DNA from: Rhodocyclaceae bacterium
Lineage (GTDB): Bacteria > Pseudomonadota > Gammaproteobacteria > Burkholderiales > Rhodocyclaceae
Direction: 5' to 3'
NCBI GenBank assembly: GCA_020445945.1
Contig: JAGRFQ010000074.1
Location: forward strand, 6,432 to 43,714
Length of the DNA: 37,283 nucleotides
A program made the position numbers and the translations under genes. Positions 24,392 through 32,338 of this stretch are shown one piece after another (the first letter of the stretch is position 1; each line of letters starts with the position of its first letter). The notes below the pieces were generated by a model that saw nothing but the letters and a program-made list of their open reading frames with translations, had not been told where the DNA came from and did no database searches.

Positions 24392-26106
24392 TCGTTCGCG
24401 GCATCCGGGCCTTCTCGACGCTCGCCGGGCAGATTCTGGTCTATGTGGCGTATCTGGCGCGCAACTATCGCGCCTTCTACGTCGTGCTGGGCCTGACCGC
24501 GATTGTGCTGCTGCTCGAATACGTGGCGACCAGCCTGATGATTCCGATGGCGCCGGGCCAGGGGTCTGCCAATTCGAAGGTGACCGTGGCGTGGACCGCC
24601 GTTGCCGAGAGCATCGGGATGGCGCCCACCTCCCGAACCTGGCTGTGGCTGTTTTTCGTGGTGATGATCATTCGCCTGGTGCTGGGCTATGGGCTGTCGG
24701 TGCTCACCACCTGGCTAGGCAAGCGCGTCCATGAAGCGATGAGCGGCAAGATCTTCAGCCATATCCTGTTGATCGAACCCATGGGGCGGGTGTACACGCG
24801 CTCGGTCGGCCACTACATCACCATGGCTGGCGACGATACCTTCAAGTGCGGCACCATCGTCAGCGCGCTGCTGCAGACCGCGGTCGGTTTCTTTACCGCC
24901 GTGGTCGGGGTCGTGGTGCTGTACCAGTTTTCTCCCTGGGTCTTTGCCGGGGTCATGCTGTTCCTGCTGATCTGCATGCTGCTGACCGGTGCCTTGCTGC
25001 GCCGTGTGCTGCGACTGAACGTGGCGGCCATTGAACTGTCGCGCGAACTGGGCACCACCTTTGTCGAGGCGCTCAACAGCCTGCGTTCGATCCGCTCCCT
25101 GCACGGCGAGCGTTTCGTGATCGGCACCTACGGCGGCCAGATCCATCGCTACATCCGCATGCTGGTGGAGATGGACGCCATCAAGCTCGGGGTCAAGGCC
25201 TTTCCGGCGGTGGTGTTGCTCCTGCTGGCCACGGTTGGGCTGCGCCCCGGGGCCGAGGTGGAAATGTCCGATGCCGCGCTGTTTGGCGGGACGATCATTA
25301 TCATCCGGATTTTTGCGGCACTGGGGCAGATGGTCACTGCCGGTTCTTTGTTGCTGACGGACATTCGCGCCGTCAAGAACATCGGCGCGATGGTTGCGCT
25401 GGCCGAGGAGGTGCCGGTCGTCGAAACCGCACCCGCACCGGTCAAGGTCTGCGCCGTGACGCTGGAAGGCATATGTTTCGGTTACGGGGAGCGGGGACAG
25501 GTGCTCGACAACGTCAGCTTCAGCTTTCAGGCCGGTCACACCTACGCCATCGTCGGTCCGTCCGGCGCGGGCAAGTCCACCCTCGCCGACGTGTTGCTGG
25601 GGCTCAGCACGCCGGACAGCGGCACGGTGCGCATCAACGACGGCGGCATCGCCCTCGACCGCGCCCGCACTCGCTTCACGCTGGTCGAGCAGCAGCCGAA
25701 GATTTTTTCCACCAGCGTGCGCGAGAATTTGCTGCTGGGCGACAGCGCCAGCGAAGAAGAGCTGTATCGCGCGCTGGAGGCGGTCAATCTGGCCGACATG
25801 GTGCGCGCGCTCGACCAGGGGCTCGATACGCGGCTGAGCTATCTGGGAGAGAATTTCTCCGGCGGTCAGCGCCAGCGGCTGGGCATTGCCCGGGCGCTGA
25901 TCCGCAAGCCGGATGTGCTGATTCTCGATGAGGCCACCAGCGCGCTCGATCCGCAGACCCGCGTCGAAGTGGTCGACAAACTGCGCATGCGGATGCGCGA
26001 CGGCATCATCATCTTCATCACCCACGACCCGGATATCGCCGCGCTGGCCAGCGAGGTGTTGCCGATCGGTCAATTGCAGGCCGAGCTGGCCGCGGGGAAC
26101 CCGTAA
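24388..26106 (+). CDS. ABC exporter (fused membrane and ATPase domains), candidate lipid-linked glycan flippase
   Basis: A 572-residue half-exporter. Residues 1-330 are a six-helix membrane domain. The ATPase domain follows with Walker A GPSGAGKST (390-398), Q-loop VEQQPKIF, signature SGGQRQR (from 491), Walker B VLILDEA (510-516) and the switch His in FITHD. This type I exporter layout is shared by MsbA and by PglK/Wzk, the flippases of undecaprenyl-linked oligosaccharides. No Wzx-type protein is visible in the window, so flipping the glycan of this locus is a reasonable but unproven role. It overlaps the FkbM gene, and the next glycosyltransferase starts 2 bases after its stop. Confidence 0.87.
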   Translation: MIVRGIRAFSTLAGQILVYVAYLARNYRAFYVVLGLTAIVLLLEYVATSLMIPMAPGQGSANSKVTVAWTAVAESIGMAPTSRTWLWLFFVVMIIRLVLGYGLSVLTTWLGKRVHEAMSGKIFSHILLIEPMGRVYTRSVGHYITMAGDDTFKCGTIVSALLQTAVGFFTAVVGVVVLYQFSPWVFAGVMLFLLICMLLTGALLRRVLRLNVAAIELSRELGTTFVEALNSLRSIRSLHGERFVIGTYGGQIHRYIRMLVEMDAIKLGVKAFPAVVLLLLATVGLRPGAEVEMSDAALFGGTIIIIRIFAALGQMVTAGSLLLTDIRAVKNIGAMVALAEEVPVVETAPAPVKVCAVTLEGICFGYGERGQVLDNVSFSFQAGHTYAIVGPSGAGKSTLADVLLGLSTPDSGTVRINDGGIALDRARTRFTLVEQQPKIFSTSVRENLLLGDSASEEELYRALEAVNLADMVRALDQGLDTRLSYLGENFSGGQRQRLGIARALIRKPDVLILDEATSALDPQTRVEVVDKLRMRMRDGIIIFITHDPDIAALASEVLPIGQLQAELAAGNP

Positions 26107-26108
26107 GC

Positions 26109-27245
26109 ATGCGTATCGCGCTGCTCGACACCTACTACCCCCGCTTCCTGGCCACGCACTATGCGGCCAACCCGCAACTGGCCGCTGGCGCGTATGACCA
26201 GCAGCGGCAGTCCTTGCTGGATCAGGGGTTTGGGACCTCGGATTTCTATTCCCGCCATTTGCGCGCGCTCGGTCATGACGTCGAAGATCTGATCGTCAAT
26301 TGCACGCCGCTGCAAAGCACCTGGGCGCGGGCGCATCGCGTGCCGTTCAGCGCGCTGGCGCTGGGCTTGCCGCAGCGCTTGCTGCGCCTGCCGCTGATCG
26401 GCCCGCCGCTGTCGGCGCTGCCCGGGCTGGTCCACATTGCGGTCGAGCAGATCAAGCGCTTTCGCCCGGATGTGCTGTACTGCCAGGACTTGTGGTTTCT
26501 CGCGCCGGCACAGTTGGCGGCCCTGCGCCCGCACGTCAGGCTCATCGTCGGCCAGATCGCCAGCCCGCTGCCGCCGGAGAAGTATCTGGCCGGCTACGAC
26601 CTGATCATGACCTCGTTTCCCCATTTCGTGCCGCGCCTGCGCGCCATGGGGATTGCGTCGGAGTACTTCCGCATCGGCTTCGATACGCGCGTGCTGGATT
26701 TGCTCGGCGAGGTGACGCCCGACATCGAGGCGAGCTTCGTCGGCGGCATCAGCCGCCATCATGGCAAGGCGCTGCCGATGCTCGAGGCGCTGGCGCGCAG
26801 CACGCCGATCGAGTTCTTCGGCTACGGGGCGGACCGGCTGGAGCGCACGTCGCCGATCGTGGCCCGCCATCATGGCGAGGTCTGGGGGCTCGACATGTAC
26901 CGGGCGCTGGCACGCAGCCGGGTGACCCTGAACCGGCACATCAACGTCGCCGAAAATTTTGCCAACAACATGCGCCTGTACGAAGCGACCGGCGTGGGGG
27001 CCTTGCTGATCACCGATCGCAAAGACAATCTGGGCGACCTGTTCGAGGTGGGGCGCGAAGTGGTCGCCTACGCCAGCGCCGAGGAGGCGGCCGAACTCAT
27101 CCGCCATTACATCGCGCATCCCGACGAGGCCCGCCAGATTGCCGCGGCGGGGCAGGCGCGGACGCTGCGCGATCACACCTACCGACGGCGGATGGAAGAG
27201 CTGGCGCCGGTGCTTGAGCGTTACCTGGAGGGGGCGGAGCGATGA
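26109..27245 (+). CDS. GT-B glycosyltransferase of the CgeB-like group
   Basis: A 378-residue protein. The N-terminal MRIALLDTYYPRFLATHY and the donor-side motif HINVAENFANNMRLYEATGVGALLITD-type segment (about residues 278-304) match glycosyltransferases often labelled CgeB or glycosyl_trans_1_2. FRPDVLYCQDLW and SFVGGISRHHGKAL are also in the places expected. Donor and acceptor are unknown. No membrane segment is clear. It overlaps the following methyltransferase by 4 bases. Confidence 0.8.
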   Translation: MRIALLDTYYPRFLATHYAANPQLAAGAYDQQRQSLLDQGFGTSDFYSRHLRALGHDVEDLIVNCTPLQSTWARAHRVPFSALALGLPQRLLRLPLIGPPLSALPGLVHIAVEQIKRFRPDVLYCQDLWFLAPAQLAALRPHVRLIVGQIASPLPPEKYLAGYDLIMTSFPHFVPRLRAMGIASEYFRIGFDTRVLDLLGEVTPDIEASFVGGISRHHGKALPMLEALARSTPIEFFGYGADRLERTSPIVARHHGEVWGLDMYRALARSRVTLNRHINVAENFANNMRLYEATGVGALLITDRKDNLGDLFEVGREVVAYASAEEAAELIRHYIAHPDEARQIAAAGQARTLRDHTYRRRMEELAPVLERYLEGAER

Positions 27246-28045
27246 AGGCGAGACTGCGCGCGCTGCTCAACCGTTTCCCGCGTCTCAAGGCCGTGCTCAA
27301 AGGCGTGAAGCGCCGGATGGTTCCGGATGACGGTGTGTCCACCCATTATGTGGAACTGGCCGGCGACCAGGCCGGCAGCGAATCGGTGCGTTTGCGTCAG
27401 GCCTGGCAGGATGACAGCCTGCCCGCCCGGCAGCGCCACCTGGTCGACGCGGAACTGGCCCAATTCCGGTCCGGTACGCCGGTGCCCGTGTTCGACGTGC
27501 TGGTCCGTAGTCTGCGCGACCTTACCGATGGCCCGGCGCCCTTCAGCCTGCTAGAAATCGGCTGCTCCAGCGGCTATTACGCCGAGGTGATGCAGATCGC
27601 CAATGTGCCGGCGCAGTACACCGGTTGCGACTATTCGGCGCATTTCATCGCCATGGCCCGCGAGCGTTATCCCGAACGGCAGTTCGATGTCGAAGACGCC
27701 ACCCGGTTGCGCTACGACGATGCAGCCTTCGACGTGGTGGTCTCCGGCTGCTGCCTGCTGCATATCCCGGAATACGCAAAGGCCGTGGCCGAAACCGCCC
27801 GGGTCGCGCGGCGCTACGTCATTTTTCATCGCACGCCGGTGGTCGTGGGCCAGCCCGACAAGTACTACCGCAAGCTGGCGTATGGCGTGGAGACCATTGA
27901 AATCCATTTCAACGAGCCGGCCTTTCTCGCACTGCTGGATCGCCACGGACTGGAGCGAGTGGCCACCCACACCCTCGACGAGACCATCCGCCAGGGCGTC
28001 GGCAGCGCCAGCCGGACCTACGTGTGTCGCAAAAAGGCCACTTGA
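27242..28045 (+). CDS. Class I SAM-dependent methyltransferase
   Basis: A 267-residue protein. The SAM motif is LLEIGCSSGYYAEVM (from residue 103), then GCDYSAHFIAMAR, DVEDATRLRYDDAAFDVVV, and ISGCC-type strand 4 ending in LLHIPEYAKAVAE. This is the Methyltransf_11/25 pattern. The first 90 residues are basic and have no recognised domain. It may methylate a sugar or a nucleotide sugar in this locus. The start overlaps the glycosyltransferase gene before it. Confidence 0.85.
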   Translation: MKARLRALLNRFPRLKAVLKGVKRRMVPDDGVSTHYVELAGDQAGSESVRLRQAWQDDSLPARQRHLVDAELAQFRSGTPVPVFDVLVRSLRDLTDGPAPFSLLEIGCSSGYYAEVMQIANVPAQYTGCDYSAHFIAMARERYPERQFDVEDATRLRYDDAAFDVVVSGCCLLHIPEYAKAVAETARVARRYVIFHRTPVVVGQPDKYYRKLAYGVETIEIHFNEPAFLALLDRHGLERVATHTLDETIRQGVGSASRTYVCRKKAT

Positions 28046-28047
28046 GC

Positions 28048-29019
28048 ATGCATTACTTCTGCACTTTGTTTGACAGCAACTACTTGCTCAAGGGCGTTGC
28101 CATGCTGCGCACGCTCAAACAGCACTGCCCCGACGCGCAGGTGCATGTGCTGTGCATGGACGCGCAGACGCAAGCGCTGCTGGAGCAACTGGCGCTGCCC
28201 GATGTGCGGTGCATCGCGCTGGCCGATGTCGAGGAGCCGGCGCTGCTGGCGGTCAAGCCCGGGCGCAGCGTGGCGGAATATTGCTGGACGCTCTCGCCGT
28301 GCCTGCCCTGGTATGTGCTGCAACACAATCCGGACATCGATTTCATCACCTACCTCGACGCCGACCTGTATTTCTTCTCGTCGCTGCAGCCGCTCTTCGA
28401 CGAGATCGCCGACGCGTCGGTGGTGATCATCGAGCACCGTTTCCCGCCTCACCAGAAGCATCTCGAAAAGAACGGCCGCTTCTGCGTCGAGTGGGTCGGG
28501 TTCCGGCGCGACGAGAGCGGCACGGCCTGTCTGGCGCGGTGGCGGGAGCAATGCATCGAGTGGTGCTTTCATCGCCTTGAAGGCGACCGCATGGGCGATC
28601 AGAAATATCTCGACGCGTGGCCGAGCGCTTACGCCGGCGTGCATATCCTGCAGCATCCCGGTGCGGGGGTTGCGCCCTGGAACTATGGCCAGTACGCCTT
28701 CGGGGTGAATGCGGCCGGGCAGCCGACGGTTGGCAATGCGCCGCTGATTTTCTACCATTTCCACCAGTTTCAGCTTCTGTCCGATGGCAGCTTCGACCGC
28801 CTCTCCGGCTTCTACACGGCCCGAGCGCCCGAGCCTGCGCTAGTCTACGAGGCCTATGAAGATGCAATGACGCGCGGTTTGCAGGAAATACGGGCGATCC
28901 GGCCGGGTTTCTCGGCTGGGATCAAACCGTTTTTACGCATCAAGTCGCAGCGGCTGGCGCAGAAATATCTGCCCGAATTTGCCAAACGACTGCTCAAGAA
29001 ATTCGTCAGCGCCGTTTGA
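28048..29019 (+). CDS. GT-A-type glycosyltransferase-like protein with a DxD motif
   Basis: A 323-residue protein opening with HYFCTLFDSNYLLKGVAML, the start of GT8-like or nucleotide-diphospho-sugar transferase proteins. The metal motif is Asp104-Ala-Asp106 in FITYLDADLYFFSS. Later GDQKYLDAWP and PLIFYHFHQF resemble acceptor-side segments. It probably adds a sugar from a nucleotide donor in the cytoplasm. ATG at 28048 lies 2 bases after the previous stop; a GTG at 28024 in the same frame is possible but overlaps. The C-terminus is basic (KSQRLAQKYLPEFAKRLLKK), perhaps for membrane contact. Confidence 0.78.
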   Translation: MHYFCTLFDSNYLLKGVAMLRTLKQHCPDAQVHVLCMDAQTQALLEQLALPDVRCIALADVEEPALLAVKPGRSVAEYCWTLSPCLPWYVLQHNPDIDFITYLDADLYFFSSLQPLFDEIADASVVIIEHRFPPHQKHLEKNGRFCVEWVGFRRDESGTACLARWREQCIEWCFHRLEGDRMGDQKYLDAWPSAYAGVHILQHPGAGVAPWNYGQYAFGVNAAGQPTVGNAPLIFYHFHQFQLLSDGSFDRLSGFYTARAPEPALVYEAYEDAMTRGLQEIRAIRPGFSAGIKPFLRIKSQRLAQKYLPEFAKRLLKKFVSAV

Positions 29020-29062
29020 CCCCCGGCCCGCAGCGCCGACACGCAAGGATATGCAGGACGCT

Positions 29063-30091
29063 ATGTTTACAGACAAGGTGTTGTTGATTACCGGCGGCAC
29101 GGGTTCATTCGGCAACGCCGTGCTGCGTCGCTTTCTCGATTCCGGGCTGCGCGAGATCCGCATTCTCAGCCGCGACGAGAAAAAGCAGGACGACATGCGC
29201 AAGCGCTACAACGACGCCAAGCTCAAGTTCTACGTTGGCGACGTGCGCGACTACCAGTCGGTTGTCAATGCGGCGCGCGGGAGCGACTTCATCTTCCACG
29301 CCGCAGCGCTCAAGCAGGTGCCGTCCTGCGAGTTTCATCCGATGGAAGCGGTCAAGACCAATGTGCTGGGGACCGAAAATGTGCTGGAGGCGGCGATTGC
29401 CTGCGATGTGGCGCGGGTGATTTGCCTGAGCACCGACAAGGCGGTCTACCCCATCAACGCGATGGGCATCTCCAAGGCGATGATGGAAAAAGTCGTGGTC
29501 GCCAAATCCCGCAGCAGCAACGCGACGGTGATTTGCGCGACCCGCTATGGCAACGTGATGGCATCGCGCGGTTCGGTGATTCCGCTGTTTGTCGAGCAGA
29601 TCCGGGCGGGTGCGCCGATCACCATCACCGATCCGAACATGACGCGTTTCATGATGACGCTCGACGATGCGGTCGATCTGGTGCTGTATGCCTTCGAGCA
29701 TGGCCGCCCCGGCGAAATCTTCGTGCAGAAGGCGCCCGCCGCCACGATCGAGACGCTGGCGCGCGCGCTGACCGGACTGATGGGCGCGCCGGAGCATCCC
29801 ATCAATGTCATCGGCACGCGCCACGGCGAAAAACTGTTCGAGGCCTTGCTCAGCCGTGAGGAAATGGTGGCGGCCGAAGATCTGGGCAACTACTATCGCG
29901 TGCCGCCGGACTTGCGCGATCTCAACTACGGCAAGTTCGTCGAGCAGGGCGAAGTGAGGATCTCCGCCGCGGACGACTACAACTCGCACAACACCACCCG
30001 GCTGGATGTGCCCGGCATGCAGGCGCTGTTGCGGCAGCTTGCCTTCATTCAGGCGATCGAGCGGGGCGGAAACGTCCAGCTAGAGGAGTGA
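29063..30091 (+). CDS. capE: UDP-GlcNAc 4,6-dehydratase/5-epimerase of L-FucNAc synthesis
   Basis: A 342-residue SDR protein, the length of CapE/WbjB/FnlA. NAD loop GGTGSFG (11-17), AALKQVP with Lys84, LSTDKAVYP, and MGISK in which Met134 stands where most SDRs have the catalytic Tyr (with Lys138). A Met there is known in WbpM-type dehydratases. The enzyme dehydrates UDP-GlcNAc and inverts C5 to a 4-keto-6-deoxy-L-sugar. Two ATGs are possible: 29063, with AGGA 4 bases upstream, or 29051. The direct followers capF and capG confirm the pathway. Because PseB makes an equivalent keto sugar and is missing from this locus, CapE could feed both branches. Confidence 0.92.
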   Translation: MFTDKVLLITGGTGSFGNAVLRRFLDSGLREIRILSRDEKKQDDMRKRYNDAKLKFYVGDVRDYQSVVNAARGSDFIFHAAALKQVPSCEFHPMEAVKTNVLGTENVLEAAIACDVARVICLSTDKAVYPINAMGISKAMMEKVVVAKSRSSNATVICATRYGNVMASRGSVIPLFVEQIRAGAPITITDPNMTRFMMTLDDAVDLVLYAFEHGRPGEIFVQKAPAATIETLARALTGLMGAPEHPINVIGTRHGEKLFEALLSREEMVAAEDLGNYYRVPPDLRDLNYGKFVEQGEVRISAADDYNSHNTTRLDVPGMQALLRQLAFIQAIERGGNVQLEE

Positions 30092-30092
30092 C

Positions 30093-31199
30093 ATGCGCGT
30101 TCTGGTCACCGGTGCGCAGGGTTTTATCGGCAAGAACCTCGTGGTTCGGCTGGGCGAGATGCCCGGCCACGAGGTGCTCGCGTTCACCCGCGCGGATGCT
30201 CCGGACGCGCTTGCGGCACAGGTCGCCCGGGCCGATGCCATCGTGCATCTGGCGGGCGAGAACCGCCCGCCAGATGTGGCGGACTACGCGCGTGTCAATG
30301 CGGGCCTGACGCAGACGCTGTGCGAGCAGGTGCGCGCCAGCGGCCGGCAGATTCCACTGATTCTGGCGTCCTCCACGCAGGCCGCGCTGGACAATCCGTA
30401 CGGCTTGAGCAAGCGTCAGGCCGAGCGCGCGGTGGAGCAACTGGCGGCCGATACGGGCAATCCGGCGATCATTTACCGCCTGCCCGGCGTCTTCGGCAAA
30501 TGGTGCCGGCCCAACTACAACTCGGTGGTGGCCACGTTTTGCCACAATATCGCCAACGATCTTCCCATCCAGATCAACGATCCGGACGCCGTTGTGCGGC
30601 TGGTCTATGTGGACGACGTGGTCGGGGCGTTCATTGCGCAGCTCGGCGCGGCGGGCAACGGCGTGCAGCGCGGCGATGTCCAGCCGGTGCATGCGATTTC
30701 GCTCGGCGACCTCGCCGCCCGGATCGAAGCCTTTCGCACCTGCCGCACCGCGCTGACCATCGAGCCGGTCGGGACGGGGCTGGTGCGGGCGTTGTACTCG
30801 ACCTATGTCAGCTATCTGCCAACGTCGCGCTTCGTCTATGACGTGCCGCAGCACACGGACAGCCGCGGGGTGTTCGTCGAAATGCTCAAGACCCGCGACA
30901 GCGGCCAGTTTTCGTATTTCACCTCGAAGCCCGGCGTCACCCGCGGCGCGCACTACCACCACAGCAAGACCGAAAAGTTTCTGGTGATCCGGGGGACGGC
31001 GCGGTTCGGCTTCCGCCATATCGTCACCGGTGAGACCTACCAGGTGGTGACCTCCGGCGAGACGCCGCGGATTGTCGAAACGGTGCCGGGGTGGACCCAC
31101 GACATCACCAACGTGGGCGACGATGAGATGCTGGTGATGCTGTGGGCCAACGAAATTTTCGATCGCGACAACCCCGATACGATTCCCTGCAAGGTCTGA
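30093..31199 (+). CDS. capF: Bifunctional epimerase-reductase of UDP-L-FucNAc synthesis
   Basis: A 368-residue protein with the CapF two-domain layout. The N-terminal SDR domain has GAQGFIG (7-13) and Tyr/Lys in NPYGLSKRQAE. The C-terminal cupin (from about residue 245) has RGVFVEMLKT, GAHYHHSKTEKFLVI and PGWTHDITNVGDDEMLV. In S. aureus CapF the cupin inverts C3 and the SDR domain reduces C4. It starts one base after the capE stop and ends one base before the capG ATG. Confidence 0.94.
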   Translation: MRVLVTGAQGFIGKNLVVRLGEMPGHEVLAFTRADAPDALAAQVARADAIVHLAGENRPPDVADYARVNAGLTQTLCEQVRASGRQIPLILASSTQAALDNPYGLSKRQAERAVEQLAADTGNPAIIYRLPGVFGKWCRPNYNSVVATFCHNIANDLPIQINDPDAVVRLVYVDDVVGAFIAQLGAAGNGVQRGDVQPVHAISLGDLAARIEAFRTCRTALTIEPVGTGLVRALYSTYVSYLPTSRFVYDVPQHTDSRGVFVEMLKTRDSGQFSYFTSKPGVTRGAHYHHSKTEKFLVIRGTARFGFRHIVTGETYQVVTSGETPRIVETVPGWTHDITNVGDDEMLVMLWANEIFDRDNPDTIPCKV

Positions 31200-31200
31200 C

Positions 31201-32331
31201 ATGAAAAAGCTCAAGGTGTTGACGGTGGTTGGAACGCGGCCCGAAATTATCCGGCTGTCTCGGGTACTGTCTGCACTGGATGCGCACTGCGACCATGTGC
31301 TGGTGCACACCGGCCAGAACTACGACTACGAGCTCAACCAGATTTTTTTCGACGATCTGGGGATCCGCAAACCGGACCATTTTCTCGATGCGGCGGGCGC
31401 CACCGGTGCCGAAACCATCGGCAAGGTGATCATCGCGGTCGATGGCGTGCTGGCTGCAGAGCGCCCGGATGCCGTGCTGGTGCTGGGCGACACCAATAGT
31501 TGTCTGGCGGTGGTGCCGGCCAAGCGGCGCAAGACCCCGACGTTTCACATGGAGGCGGGGAACCGCTGTTTCGACATGCGGGTGCCCGAGGAGATCAACC
31601 GCCGCATCGTGGATCACACCGCGGACATCAACCTGACCTACAGCTCGATCGCGCGCGAGTACCTGCTGCGCGAGGGCCTGCCGCCGGACATGGTGATCAA
31701 GACCGGCAGTCCGATGTGCGAGGTGCTGACCCATTATCGCCCGCGCATCGACGCCTCCGACGTGCTGCAACGTCAGGGCCTGACGCCGGGCGCCTACTTC
31801 GTGGTCAGCGCGCATCGCGAGGAGAACATCGAGCCGGAGCGCAGCTTCAACAAGCTGGTTGGCGTGTTGAACGGCATGGCGGATACGTTCGACCTGCCCG
31901 TCATCGTGTCGACCCATCCCCGAACCCAGAAGCGCATCGACGCCGCGGGTTGCCGGTTCAGCGAGCGCATCCGTTTGCTCAAACCGCTGGGATTCACCGA
32001 TTACAACAAGCTGCAGATCAACGCCAGAGCGGTGTTGTCCGACAGCGGCACGATCAACGAGGAATGCTCGATCCTGAATTTTCCCGCGCTGAATCTGCGC
32101 GAGGCCCACGAGCGCCCCGAAGGCATGGAAGAGGCGGCGGCGATGCTGGTCGGCCTCGAACTGGAGCGGATTCTTCAGGCCCTGTCCATCCTGGCAGCAC
32201 AGCCGCGCGGCGAACAGCGCCTGCTGCGGCAGGTGGGCGACTACAGCATGCCCAACGTCTCGGACAAGGTCGTGCGCATCATTCACAGCTATACCGACTA
32301 CGTCAATCGGGTGGTGTGGAAGCGCTACTGA
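31201..32331 (+). CDS. capG: UDP-N-acetyl-L-talosamine-type 2-epimerase giving UDP-L-FucNAc
   Basis: A 376-residue GT-B-fold epimerase of the WecB family. VVGTRPEIIRLSRVL, HTGQNYDYELNQIFFDDL, LVLGDTNS, HMEAGNRCFDMRVPEEINR, SAHREENIE and LSDSGTINEECSIL cover the family motifs. In this context (directly after capE and capF) it is the CapG/WbjD/FnlC step that inverts C2 of the 6-deoxytalose intermediate, rather than WecB for ManNAc. The downstream WbuB-like gene begins 7 bases after its stop. Confidence 0.93.
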   Translation: MKKLKVLTVVGTRPEIIRLSRVLSALDAHCDHVLVHTGQNYDYELNQIFFDDLGIRKPDHFLDAAGATGAETIGKVIIAVDGVLAAERPDAVLVLGDTNSCLAVVPAKRRKTPTFHMEAGNRCFDMRVPEEINRRIVDHTADINLTYSSIAREYLLREGLPPDMVIKTGSPMCEVLTHYRPRIDASDVLQRQGLTPGAYFVVSAHREENIEPERSFNKLVGVLNGMADTFDLPVIVSTHPRTQKRIDAAGCRFSERIRLLKPLGFTDYNKLQINARAVLSDSGTINEECSILNFPALNLREAHERPEGMEEAAAMLVGLELERILQALSILAAQPRGEQRLLRQVGDYSMPNVSDKVVRIIHSYTDYVNRVVWKRY

Positions 32332-32338
32332 TCCCCGA

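Noticed and set aside
24715-26073. A 452-residue minus-strand open frame opposite the ABC exporter
   Set aside because: Low-complexity His/Gln/Asp composition and no motif; the plus strand has every ABC motif.
31201-32331. Reading this gene as wecB (UDP-ManNAc synthesis)
   Set aside because: It directly follows capE and capF and precedes a WbuB-like gene, so the CapG/FnlC role fits better; no wecC is present.
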